Origin: Siderastrea radians
Lineage: Eukaryota; Cnidaria; Anthozoa; Scleractinia; Rhizangiidae
Direction: 5' to 3'
Length of the DNA stretch: 64,000 bases
Assembly: GCA_964017195.1 (NCBI GenBank)
Contig: OZ024895.1
Coordinates: 9,101,501 to 9,165,500, forward strand
The notes below the pieces were generated by a model, which ran no database searches, was not told where the DNA came from, and saw only the letters and a list, made by a program, of their open reading frames with translations. Positions 1-13,300 of this stretch are shown in pieces (position 1 is the stretch's first letter; every line of letters begins with the position of its first letter). The translations under genes and the position numbers were made by a program.

Positions 1-305
1 TACTTTCACTGTTGATTTCTATGGCTTTCCATTCACTTAGATAATCCAAACTGCAGACAAAAATAAGTGCAGAGACGTCGCCCTCATCCAACTATGACGT
101 GTTGCTTTTCATTTGCTTCTTTACAACAACTATCGGAAACCTTTTCCCGTCTGTTTTTATGAAAAAATAGTTTATTGAAGACGGCTCTGAGACAGACCTT
201 GCTTGGCAAGCCCCTGAAGTGAGTTCTTTATTCCCCCTAATGTATGTGACAGGTCGCGGTTATATTATAATCCAGCGTTTTCACTCGATACTGGTAATGT
301 TTCAG
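1..305. other. Upstream intron sequence
   Basis: No exon I can join in phase to the Ig exon at 306. A stretch at 175-222 ends at a GTGAG donor-like site and is open in one frame, but its phase does not match. Confidence 0.4.
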
Positions 306-563
306 ATCGACCAACTGCTACAGCGCTCACTTCTGTTCCTAGTAACACCACAGTACTACATGGCTCCACTGTGTCATTTAACTGCAGCACATATGCCAAT
401 CCTGCTGCCCATAAGTATTACTTTTACTTTGATGACACCCTGATTTGTAACAGAAGCTCCGGTGTGTTCACTGTGACTGTTGAGGCAGATGGAGTGTACA
501 CCTGTGCTCCTATCAACACAGTCGGCACAGGACATAATGCTACTGTCAGAGTCACTGCTGTTG
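306..563 (+). CDS. Exon: Ig-like domain 1
   Basis: About 86 residues in a phase 1-1 exon, the classic shuffling class of Ig exons. The acceptor TTTCAG precedes 306 and the donor GTAAGG follows 563. The domain shows the first cysteine in SFNCS, the second in [10 protein letters not shown], and several N-x-S/T glycosylation sequons. In place of the usual core tryptophan I see a YYFYFDD stretch. It precedes two more phase 1-1 Ig exons. The preceding exon is not visible in the 305 bases to the left. Confidence 0.85.
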
Positions 564-3500
564 GTAAGGTTATCCATGTACAACTGGGCACACCAGAAAC
601 TTAAATTGATGCCTGCTCATTAAACTCTCTCTGATTGGAGATCAACACGAAATTCGCTAAGCTGTGAAGACTTCGATAAACAAAGCTAATGGTAATTTTG
701 GATCAAACAAAGACGCTTCTGGTGCTAATAAAGATCTCTTAAAAGTTGTCATATTACTTGCTGGCGAGTTTTTTTTTTCAGAAAATAACCCCTTTAAATT
801 TTGTTTAAAATGTTCTCTTTAGTTGCACCTTCTGTGGATGTTTATCCCACTTCAGCTATTATCGTGGAAGGAAATAGCATTACGTTGTCCTGCAATGCGT
901 CTGGTAAACCTGAACCTCTCATATCGTGGACAAAAATTGGTGAATCAGGCCAAGTGTTGTCACAAAGTTCACTTCTCAGGCTTGTGAATGTACAGAGACC
1001 GGGCACCCCTGATAACGTCATCCAGTATCAGTGTACAGCTAGTAATGGAGTGGTGATTCCTGCTGTTGATACGGCTGACGTGATCGTCAATTGTAAGTGT
1101 TTCGTTTTATAATCTGGCAGCGCATAGCATCGATATTTTCGTGGGGTAAACACTGACAAAGATGCACTCATTAAAAACGGCTGATTGTTCGCTGATTGCA
1201 ATCGTGCAAGTAAGAACCTCAGAGTTTTAAAGAGTTGAGTTTAAACTTGATTTTACAGTCCACCAGTTGCCGGATTACCTTACACACATTTCCTCGCGAG
1301 ACGAAAATAAACATAAAAATTGGGGTCTCTCTTATACGTAAACCTAATCGTACGAGTACGAAAACATATGCTTTTCTCTGCGTTTCTCCTAGGCCACTAC
1401 GCATGCTCAATAGAAAACCAATAGCGTTTTCGAAACCCGTTGCAGCGTTTACGTGTGGACGAGATGACAAGTGAAACCTATTTCAAAAACGGTCGTATGA
1501 ACAGAAAGCCTTCCATGCGTTTTCATAGTAAAACGTGTACGTGTGGACGAGGCCTAAGTGTTATTGTTTTTTGGCTGATTTCAGATCGTCCAGAAATAAC
1601 TAAACCCCAAACAGCTACATGGAAAATGATGGCCGGTAAAAGTGCCACTATTGAATGCCTAGCAGAAGGAAACCCCAGTCCGCAGTATGTTTGGACAAAT
1701 GCAGCCAGTAGTGTCGTTACCACTGACAGATACCTCAATCTTCGAGAAGTAAACGATGGTGACGGTGGAATTTATACTTGTACTGCGATAAATAGCCTAG
1801 GGTCTGATAAATTCCTTATTTTGGTAAAAGTGACAAGTAAGTTTCATTTGCGCGATGTCCTTGTCTTTTAAATAGTACATGACTTTGCACTTATTCAGGA
1901 TAAAATTAAACAGATTAAACTCTTAGATATACACCAAAACAACAACAACAGCAACAAACATTGTCAATTAAAGTGCACAAACCGTGAACGGTAAGTCTTC
2001 TGGGAGGCGCGAAAGATTGCTTCTATACCGATTCAAGCTCCTTGCACATTATAATGGACTATAATAACATAACAAGGCTAACTCTACTCTTAAAACGCCC
2101 TAGCAATACACGACGCAATGCACTTGCAAGTGTCATCTTACCAGGACTCTATTCTGAGACATCATTCATGTTTTGTATTTCTTGCCAAACAACGTTTTTT
2201 TTTTCAATAAGGTGAATAATACAGACACCAAAGTGCCTGAAATGATTGTCCGTATAACAAATGGTGGTCTATAAGAGGAGTATAAATGGGTGGCTTTTTT
2301 CATTGTGAAAAGCCCACAAAAGTTGTTCAGTTTTAATCCATCAAGATCAATGACCTGTGTTAAGTAAACTAGTAGAATGACTTGAATGGTTTCCGAACTT
2401 GGATGAGTTAATATTAAACATACTGCATCATTCCAGAAGAGTTTTCATGAGATTACCCTAGCAAAACTTGCGTATATATATGACAGCTAAATGAAGGATG
2501 ATATGAAGCTTTCACGTAACTATGTTATTTATCTATCAAAAGTTGAATTTCCAAGTAAAGGATACGTCGGTGGAGGGTGGAACACTTCAATTTAGTATCA
2601 ACTGAACTGAACTTTGGCGGTCCAAGTACTCTAGTTTTGTTGGCACTTCAAGCCCAATTCTCGCTTCTTGTCATAAATAAACTGAACGTACTATTTGATA
2701 CCTCCTGCAGTGTGCTACTCAAATATAAGATTTTGCCACAGTTTTCATATAGACTTGCTACTGCCAAACTTCGCCTAGCGCACATTCAGGCCTTATTTGG
2801 CATCTACTTAGGTCGAACAACGTTAGATCCATCTAACTCTTTCGTTCCAAGTAAACGGTAGGGGATCAGCCAGTAGTGCCATTTGCATAGCTTCCTGCAA
2901 GCGTCACCTGCAGTTCCATCAAGGGTCCGGTTGTTACAAGGCCCGACAATGCTAACCTGGGATTGAGTGTCAACTAAGATCTTTGTGACTCTTGTTGGAA
3001 AGCGTTTTCACTGTTAATCTTAAGTTAAATTTTAAAAGCAGCCAAAAGGTAAAACAGAATTTACAGGGCCCCATCGCTCAGCTATAAGCCAGAATTAAAA
3101 ACAAACACAAATAACGAAAAACCACGCTTTTCACAAACAGGCCCAGGAGAAAAGATTTCTAGATGTAAAATTATTTATTGGTAGAACCTCACGAAATGGT
3201 CGCAGTGACTGGCCCGATCCATAAAAAATAAAAAGTAGTGTTTCAGGTAGTTTTACTTCATGAAAGCGAAGGTTAAAAGGCCGTTATGAAGCACCATTTC
3301 TCTAAAGGGCCGTGGTGGTGATGACTTCTTCTACACTGGAACAGGACTATACTTTTAAATAGACCAAGGATGGTCAGCATTTACATCAGATACAAATGTG
3401 CAAGTCATTCCAAAAGAAAACCTTAAAAATATTAAGAACCATTGAATAAGATTGTGCACTTTTTCAGTCCTATTATTGCAGGTGCAAATTTTTCATTCCC

Positions 3501-6500
3501 GATAAAAAGAGTCTGTTTATTACAAAAACGTAGCATTCCTACACTATCGTAATGTGGAAATGTTAGTCATCCAAGAAAATCGTCATTGGAGTATTTACTT
3601 TTGTTTTTACATAAGGAGAGGAATTTCAACTTGAGGTTACGGTGGTGGAACGGAACGGAGTGAAGGTTGTTTATGAGCCAGATTACAAAGACCTGAACAG
3701 TGACCTTGCAAAAGCATTTGTGGAGCCATTTGAAAGAGAGGTAATTTTTCACATGTGGTTTTGATTCATCAAGTACAATGTCTGTTTTGTTTTGTTTTGT
3801 TTGTTTGTTTGTTTGTTTGTTTTTCTGTGGGTGAAAGTACTCCTGAAAAGGACTGCCGTAGTAGACACGACATATTGGCTTCGATGGTCATGGATAGGTG
3901 GAATGCCGATGTTGCAGGCTGTCAAAACTCCAAACAGTGTTTTGACAATTTTTGCGTCTCAAACCATTAATTGTTGCGGTTTTATTTCCACCCTTCTATT
4001 GCTAGTTTCAATTGTCAGCTCAGGCTATGGCTTGCCCGTTTTGTTAATGTGGCCGATAAGTCGTTATTGCGCTGTCGGTAACGGTTGCCGTTATTACAGT
4101 GGCTTGCTCTAAGTTTGTACACAAGATGTCTACAGTAAGGCGTCGAAAAAAGCCTGCAATGTAGTCAACGCGTTCACCCACTCAATAAGAGCTTGTACTT
4201 CAGAAACTTGGCCCTCGGAGATGTTTTGAACTGAGTCATATTTAAAGGCTCTGAAAAACCGTAAGTGATGTTACCTTTTTCAAAGTTTCAAAGTTTCAAA
4301 GTTTATTCTTCAATTTTATAAGTAAAAATAAAAAGGATTACACTTGAGCGTTGAGCGTTACATTTGAGCGTTGTGAAGTTACCACCCAATTCATACCCCC
4401 ACCCCCCCTCCCTCCCCAACAACAACAACCCTCCTTTCAAATCAGGTTGCACTACTTGCTGTTTTAGGGGATTTTCGGGTTTTCAGAAACTACATTGGAT
4501 GCGATCGCGGCTGAAATGCCAAATAAAATAGGACTTAGGCACGTCTACGGTATACCCGAACTGAAATATTTTAGACTGTCCGTCAAAGCAACCACGCATC
4601 AAATATATATTTCTTTCTCTCAGGTTGACAAGTTGTATGGAAACAAAAGCAGCTATGAAAGGACAAGAGTTACTGAACTCAGGTTGTTAACACACTGCAT
4701 TGACAGTTTTCATGTGAATTGTGTAAAATTCTATTTTCTTAGTCGTCTTTCGTCATTTATATTTATAGGAGAGGCAGTGTAATTGTGTCTTTCGCGTTGA
4801 TCTTTACAACTCCCGTCACCACAGATGAGGGACTTGTTGAACTCAGAGATGCCGTGGACAAAGGAACCATTGGTCCGTACACAGTAAGAACTTTGAAGAT
4901 CGTTCAGAAAGTGGATTCCACTACCGCATCAACGCCAGAGGAGAAGACAACGCAGGGCATATCAGGTGAGCTTTTAGTTGAATTTCCATGTGAGCTATTC
5001 CATGAAAGCAATGAAAGGATAAGGTTTGTTACAACATTTTAGTAGGAAAAAAAAAGGATTAAAGCAAAACGACGTGCGCATGTTCCCAACATCATTTTTA
5101 AGTACAGAATGAGATTGTGATAAAAGTGAATAAAGGTTTCGTAATAATTTTGATTGTCTCAAACAAGGAACTTTAAAGAAATGTGAACGTGAAATCGAAC
5201 TTCATCCGGGTTGTTATTTTCATAGTACATAACTTAAAACTCTAAAACCAAAAATGCCGCTCTCATCTTAATTTGATGATGATGTTGGATACATCGAAAT
5301 ACTGTATCGCTTTAATCGTTTTGATTAAAAAGTTTCCTTTGACTCTTTGTAATGTAGGATATACCAAAACGTGAAACGGTGAGAAATTTGGGAACGAGAT
5401 GTCGTATTTCCTTGGCAAGTTTTAACTCTATTTAACCTAGATTCCTCGTGGGTACACGGTACACCTAAAATATTCCCCTTGACGTTCGCAACATGAGCTG
5501 ATTGCGTAACACGACGTGGGAATTACGTCATGACTTCCGAACGTCGACCATCTTGGACTACTTGGACTACTTGAACTACTTCATTTTCCACCACCTCCTT
5601 GGCCATAAAAGTAATTTAAACCAACAAGAGGGATGAAGACTTTTCAATGAAAATAAGAATTTGTACAATTAAAAAAAATTTGCCTATCGAAATACGTGGC
5701 ATCATCAGCTTTATGAACTGTGACGTCATACCAAATTGTTCCCACATAATTCTTCGGAAAAATCGCAAAGTAAGGTGGCTGTTACTTGCGTGGTAAAAAT
5801 GTCACCCCGAGCACTTTGTGCCCCCTTTCCTTCTTAGGGCTAAGTCGTACACACGAACTTAGCTTGTCGCATCCATCAGCAAATAACACTTGTCGTGTAA
5901 AAACATGCTCGTGTGTAAACCTTTAGTCTGCAGTTACCATCCCAATTGCGCCCTAACGCAAAATAGTTAAAATAGTTAAATAGTCTCGTATGATCTCCGC
6001 TCTCTACATGTAAGGCTTATAAGTTAATCTTCTTCGTAGTTCTTAGTTCAAATGGTCGTAATATTATTTTTCGCAGAATGCAAATGTTCCTGTTATTATG
6101 AAATTTTTGGAGCTGTAATTGGAGTTCTTGTGTTTATCAATATTCTTCTCATTTTCTACATAATGTGGCAGCGAAAAAAAGGTAAATTATGTTATATTAC
6201 CTTTAGAACTTCTCTTTTTTACGTGTTTTAGTTTTAAAATCCCCCATCTACCGCTCAGAAACCTAGACTCCAAGTTTTTATTTAAAAAGTTTCAGGGCGA
6301 GCGTTTGCTATATATACCCAATCTAATTTGTTTTATTACTTTTGTCTCTTATTTTTGTGGCAATCTAGAAGTTTTTATTTTGTACAGCACCCCTTCATAG
6401 CATTGTTCTCCGCACCGCTTCATTTTCCTGTCTAATAATTCGTTATGTATTTATCCGTTCATTGATTCTTTTCTTCCTTCATTCCCTTTTCCTTTCCTCT

Positions 6501-7175
6501 TTCTTTCTTTTCTTCCTCCTTTCCTTCATTTATTTATTTACTTGTTAATTTCTTTCCTTTGCTACTTTATAGCAACTGCAGAGAAGAAAAGGTAAGATGA
6601 TTCTATCCTGGGTAACACAAGGAAATTGGTTTGTCCAATTCGTTACGCAAGTGAATGATGCTGTGTCATACTTTGCGTTAGTGAGACTCATTACCCGTGT
6701 TCCTACCGTCGGATCGATACCCCTTCACTTCGGCAGTTTCTTAAGGCGTCTAGGAGTATAAATGGGTGGTTTATTTTTTCTTATGAAAAGCCCAAAAGTG
6801 GTTATTGTTCTATGAAGATCAATAATTTTTGTGCTACGTAGACTAGTAGAATGACTTGAATAGTTTCCGAACGTGGATGAGTTAGTATTAAACATTCTGC
6901 GTCATTCCAAAAGCGTTTTCACAAGATAACACCTAGCAACACTTGCGTATATATGACAGCTAAATGAAGGATGATATGAAGCTTTCACATAACTATGTTA
7001 TTGATCTATCAAAAGTTGAATTTCCAAATAAAGGATACGTCGGTGGAGGGTGAAACACTTATTTTATATAAGTTATGTCGATCACCGTGAAGAAATTCAA
7101 AAGCTACGCTCCTAGGTCCATTGAAAGCTTAACGCTGATATCAGATTAAGAATTTTAACGTCGCCTGTTGAGGAG

Positions 7176-7270
<95 letters not shown>

Positions 7271-7276
7271 ACATCA

Positions 7277-7317
<41 letters not shown>

Positions 7318-10300
7318 GTCGTCGTCATCATCATCATCACCAGCAGCAGCAGCAGCAGCAGCATAACTCGCCGTAACATTCTCCTGCCAGGCTTCTCTGT
7401 GAAGTCTTTGGTTGTTGATCTCGCAGTTCCCCAGTACAAGTCGCCCTCCCCCCCCACCCCCCTTCGCCCTTCTTCTCTCTGCTTCCACTGTCCGTCGCCA
7501 GGTCGTGTTTGGTCTCCCAACTGCTCTCTTTCCCTCTGGCTGCCATCCTAACGCCACCATAATTAACCATTTATTTGTCAGAACTGGCATAGCCTCCCTT
7601 CATTTTCGTTCCGTAAGGCGGCTACATGACGTGAATCCGGCAATCGTGAATGAGTTTAAATTACCTGTCCTTAAAAATCTGAATCTGAACGACTACACAT
7701 TGTTAACTGTGGTGTGATTCCATAGGCCATATGAAGTGAGGGGACAATATGACGTGAGTATTTTTGTTTTAAATTTATATGGTTGCTTTCATTTTTCTTA
7801 CCTGTTTACAAGAGTAAGGGCATTGTCTTGTATTCTTTGTCTCGTGTCCTTCTCCTTAATTTTTGGATACGTTATGAGTGATTTTATATACGTTAACAGT
7901 AAAATAAATAAATAAATAAAAATGAACGTGTTTCAGTAACGTCAGTTGGATCCGAAGTTTTCGTCCACATGATATCCTTTCTTATGATATAAATTTCCTG
8001 CGGCCTAAAATTAAAAGTGGAGATTAAAACATTTTTATTGCAAACAATACACACGTACAAAGAGTGAGTAATGCTAGTGGTATTTTTGTAAGCTTCACAT
8101 TAATTTGTACCATGAGCTACTCAAGAAAATTGTGCGTGTCTTTACTTGTCAGTTCAGAATCAAATATAATTGGTGCATGCTTTAAAATGGAACTCAACTT
8201 ATAAATTTCCTGTGACCACAAAAGTGGAAAATAAGGTATTTTTGTGGCAGGCAAAAAATGGATGCAAGGCGTCAGTAGCACTTGGCACACAGGTGTTTCA
8301 AGCTTCACTGCCATTTGTACCCCAGGTACCTCAAGAAAATAGTGCGTATCTTTATTTGTCAGAACGAGATAGAATTGGATGATGTCAACACCGCTAAACT
8401 TCGCCCAAGCGATTCCAGTCGGCAGCAAACAGGGGCTTTTTCTGGGTACATGGACCTACAGGAGGCAACTCGATCTGGAGTTGAAACTACAGATCAAATG
8501 CAACGCACCAATGCTCCATCTAAGGGTGCCGACTACACACCTCTTCATCCATCCACACTTTCCTGGGAAGTTGAAAGAAGCGATGTATCTATAGAGAAGA
8601 TAATCGGGGAAGGTTCGTTTGGACAGGTTGCCAAGGGAACGGCAAAGGATCTTCGAGGAAGACCTGGACAGACAACGGTTGCTGTTAAAATGCCCAATTG
8701 TAAGATATTATTTTTTCGCTTGAACGTTTGTTACCATTTTTTATGGAGTAATAAGTAATGGTAAAGGGACTGAGTGGCCTACAATTCAGGGAGTAATCGA
8801 GCAAGTAATTTTAAATTACGTGCACGATTACCCCTGAGTTGTACGAAGTCCAGTTACCAATTAATCGTATCTGTAACAAAATGGGAGATTAGAAAAACTA
8901 CATGCTTTTCGGGGATATATTTATAATTACAGGTTTTGCAAGCAGTGAACCTGATTGACGTGCGCTCAGCGTAGTTGTCCGATAACAGCTATCTATATCT
9001 ATTAGTACTAAAAAGTTCAAATTAGATTTCCACGTGACTACCCTCCAATTACGTATCAAACAGGCACCCAGAGAATCAATCACAATCGAGCATTTTGTTA
9101 TAGATTCGATTAGTACAATAATTAGTGCAATACTACAGCTCTTCCTTTAAGTAGGCAGTTAGATAAAGAAGGGAGGAGCTCAGCGAAAATACCGAGAAAG
9201 AAAACTGAAGTAATTACAGCCACAAAACAACTATAGAGATAATTTTTTATCACGATTGATAGCTCCTTCTGAAGACAAAGCAAATGGAAATTAAGAAAAT
9301 GCAATTAAGTGTATTAATATAAATATGTATATACATATGGCGATAGATGACATCAAGATATCCTTCTAGATTCAGCCCCCCCCCCCCTTCCCCACCCCCC
9401 ACCCCGCTTCCGTTTCAAAATTTCCTGTTGTCAGTGGCTTTACTAATTATCTTTTGTCTTGTTGTTAATTTTCAGACAACGCTCCCGAGTCAGACAAGAA
9501 AGACTTGTTATCAGAACTTGAAGTGATGAAGACGCTTAATCCTCATCCACACGTTATAAAACTACTGGGATGTGTTACTAAATCTGGTAACGTGTAAACT
9601 CACAAATAACTTCGTAGGGAAGATTCAGAATTTTGGGTGAATCGTGCCATACTATACAGAGGAACTAGCGTCACCCTTGTTAAGTATCAACATTTTTTGG
9701 TTACTAACTCCTACCACATACATTTTTGCTCCACGAAGAGCTTAACCCAACGATGTACTTCTCTAGATGGAATGGTAATTTTTACCATGTAATGCGGCCT
9801 ATGTTCACAAGGAGTACTATAAATTGATCGACTATATTCTTATTGCTGCAATATGTGTGCTTCCATTTAAGGAGGCTCGCAACAGTTTTTTGGGCCTTGG
9901 GGTGTATCTTTTAAAGTCAAAATTTCGCATAGAAGGTAAACTTCGATTTCCTTGATACTACACCACCTTTCCAACATATGATCAAAGTTTATTTTCTCAC
10001 TGGTTTCCTAGCAACAGCTGTCACCATAGCAATGGTAATGGACAACCCCTCATTTTAAAAAATGTCGAATATCTCGAAAACTAGTCAGACACTTTGTGAC
10101 GAAACTTGAACTATTTGAACTACTCAACCTACACAACTTGTATGCGAAATTAGGGAAAAATCTGTAAGAGCGTTTTCATGTAAATCATGATTCATTTTTT
10201 ACGGGCTGATTTTGGTCATTCCTGCAATTTTCTCCAATATTTCAAGAAAGATAAAACTTAACACTTTCTCTTTTCAGTTGAAGGATCTTTTATGATATCA

Positions 10301-13300
10301 AAACATTCTTAATGTACATTGAGCTTTCTAGGTGGCTGCGATTTTAAGATATTTATATTTAAAAACTGCTAAAATGTAGCACAAATCAGCCAAAAAGTTT
10401 GTAATTTGCATAAATAGAAATATTTCTAAACTGCCCTTACAGATTTTTCTCTTAAACTGATTGCCGTTAGAATAATAATTCTTTTTGATGTTCCAGTGAG
10501 TTTTAGGCTGAATAAACATTTCTGTTATTAGATAAGAAGGATGAATCTCGGTCAAGTTTCAGTCGTTATTAACTTTCAACGAGCAACAGTTTTATTTTGT
10601 TTTTCCTGGTCTATTTCACGGTTATTAACGTGCAATTAATATTTATACACGCTGCGCTTGTGTCCTCTCGTGCGCTTATAATTCCTTCTCATAGTAAAAA
10701 ATATATATATATTCGTCTTCTGAGCTTGTTTCTCTTTATTTTTCGGCTCCAGTGTAATTAAATCCGTAATTAAAAATGCTAAAACGTCAGTCAGTATTTA
10801 AAGAATAATGGGAAAGAGTCTCCAGGAAGAAGCTCAGAAGACGAAAATTTTTTATTATTATGAGAAGGAATTATAAATGCACGAGAGGACACAAGCGCAG
10901 CGTGTATAAATATTCATTGCACGTGAATAACCGTGAATTATTAAAAACTGGACTAGGTATATTGGATTTCTAGCATTCTGATTGGCTGAACGGAGCTAGG
11001 CTATCAGCTCATATACCTGCTGCGACAAATATGGTCAATGAACACTCGACAACAAAGTGAGCTGAACGTTTTTTGCTCGCGAGCAACCCGACGAGAAAAA
11101 TGGAAGAGAAAAATCACTTGGCAGCGAATTTAAATTAAGCAGAATTTCCAACATCGTCACCAACAAGCATCACCAACAGCGTCGTCTAACACAAGTCAAA
11201 ATTGTTTGAAGAAACTGTGCAGAAATAGAAATTTAAGCATTAAGCGTCGTGTTTACAATTAATTTCTTTCATCGATCGTCACGTCGATCATTGAAATTGA
11301 ACACGCGGTAGGTTTTATCAGGAAAGCTTTCCACTTCAAAATATCAAGACAAGACATAAAATAAAACACAGTGAAATGGGGCAGGAGCATTTAATGAAAA
11401 CTATCACACATTCATGGCGAGTCGGTGCGAAAATCATGAAGCAGTCTAAACAAGTACTAAAAAAATACAGCGGCAAACTACCAAGAAGGAAGGAAGGGCG
11501 AGATTTTTTTCGCCTTTAACACGCAAAATTGACACTGGTTAATTTACCTGCACTCGTTGTAGCTCTGTGTTCCAACAGGTCCAAATGCTCAGATAGAAAT
11601 CGGATGCCATGTAAACGGAGTTGAATCGCTTTTCCAGTTGTTTGAATGTTGTTTTTAAGCTTACCATTCCGTCCGCAACCTCTAAACCGAGAACAACTGC
11701 ATTTTGCACTTTGCATTTAACAAAATATGATGGTGACTTCTAATGTTCCTCACTACAGTAATCTTGCTTCTGAGCTGCATGGAAATTACCTCTTCAAGTT
11801 CAAATTTGTTTTGTCTTCAGTTCGATGAAACACGCGCATGATGGCTCCGTTGTGCTAACAGATTACAAACTTGTTCCGTTTCAACTCCAGCAGCTAATAT
11901 GGTGAAATTGTACAGCTTCAATCCGCTTTGAACGATGATAATAACAATGTTTCAGGAAAAATCAAACATGTACCATATTTCAGAGCCAATAATTAGAAGA
12001 TTTCTTTCCAAAACTTGAGCTACTTTGTTCACTTTCGAGCAGTTTTCATTGATTCATTCAGCTTTGCAATGAAACGCTGCAACACTTCGCAAGGTTTTGG
12101 CGCCTTTTTCGTTCAGTCATGTGAGCGATTCTTGTTCCGTTTAAATTTCTTTTCTCATTTTTCCCGTTCTTTCTTGATTTTTTTTAAATAGTGGTTAAGT
12201 TTTTAATAAAACAATTATTCTACTCGGGCTTGCTGGATATCAAATGATTATAACCAACTCGGCGCTACGCGCCTCGTTGGTTATCTATCATTCGATATCC
12301 AGCGCGCCCTCGTAGAATAATTGTTAAATAGACCAGGAAAAACAAAATAAAACTGTTGCTCGTTGAAAGTTAATAACGACTGAAACTTGACCGAGATTCA
12401 GCCTTCTTATCTAATAACAGAAATGTTTATTCAGCCTAAAACTCACTGGAACATCAAAAAGAATTATTATTCTAACGGCAATCAGTTTAAGAGAGAAAAC
12501 TGTAAGGGCAATTTAGAAATATTTCTATTTATGCAAATTACAAACTTTTTGGCTGATTTGTGGTGCATTTTAGCAGTTTTTAAATATAAATATCTTAAAA
12601 TCGCAGCCACCTAGGAAGCTCAATGTACATTAAGAATGTTTTGATATCATAAAAGATCCTTCAACTGAAAAGAGAAAGTGTTAAGTTTTATCTTTCTTGA
12701 AATATTGGAGAAAATTGCAGGAATGACCAAAATCAGCCCGTAAAAAATGAATCATGATTTACTCGAAAACGCTCTTACAGATTTTCCCCTAATTTCGCAT
12801 ACAAGTTGTGTAGGTTGAGTAGTTCAAACAGTTCAAGTTTCGTCATAAAGTGTCGGACTAGTTTTCGAGATATTCGACATATTTAAAATGAGGGGTTGTC
12901 CATTACCGTTGCTATGGTGACAGCTGTTGCTAGGAAACCAGCGAGAAAATAAACTTTGATCATATTTTGAAAAGGTGGTTTAGTATTAAGGAAATCGAAG
13001 TTTACCTTCTATGTGAAATTTTGACTTCAAAAGATACACTCCAAGGCCAAAAAAACTGTTGCGAGCCTCCTTAAATAATGATTCTCACGATTCAGTAATG
13101 ATTGTTTTTTCTTGCCCTTTCAGGGCCACTGTTGGTGTTGATCGAGTATGTGCCTTATGGGGATCTACTGGGTTATCTGAGGAAGACCCGTGGATTAAAC
13201 GACACTTATTACAATATCAAACCACAAACCAGTCTGACGTCACAGCAGCTGATGAAGTTTGCTTGGCAAATCGCTGATGGAATGAGTTACCTCTCATCAA

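Larger units (their letters stand above)
9871..13070. mobile_element. Foldback element with 740-bp inverted arms and TTAA ends
   Basis: The left arm 9871-10618 is the inverted, near-identical copy of the right arm about 12332-13070. The termini are GGAGGCTCGCAACAG and its complement, and both sides carry TTAA (9867-9870 and 13071-13074), the target duplication of piggyBac- and Kolobok-type elements. Matching 75-codon open frames on opposite strands (10328-10555, 12387-12614) are simply the arms read twice; I do not regard them as genes. The centre holds a small inverted-repeat MITE and a copy of the hairpin-ended family. No transposase is visible. Confidence 0.88.

Noticed and set aside
175..222. 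Possible exon before the first Ig exon
   Set aside because: Its donor phase does not match the exon at 306, and the matching frame contains a stop.
2577..2861. 94-codon open frame in the intron before SEA exons
   Set aside because: Starts inside a dispersed repeat and has no recognisable domain or splice context.
7141..7590. Long open frames on both strands with poly-Asp, poly-Ile, poly-Met or poly-Thr
   Set aside because: Produced by the compound trinucleotide microsatellite inside an intron.
10328..12614. Two near-identical 75-codon open frames on opposite strands
   Set aside because: They are the two arms of the foldback element read in mirror image; no motif or coding pattern.
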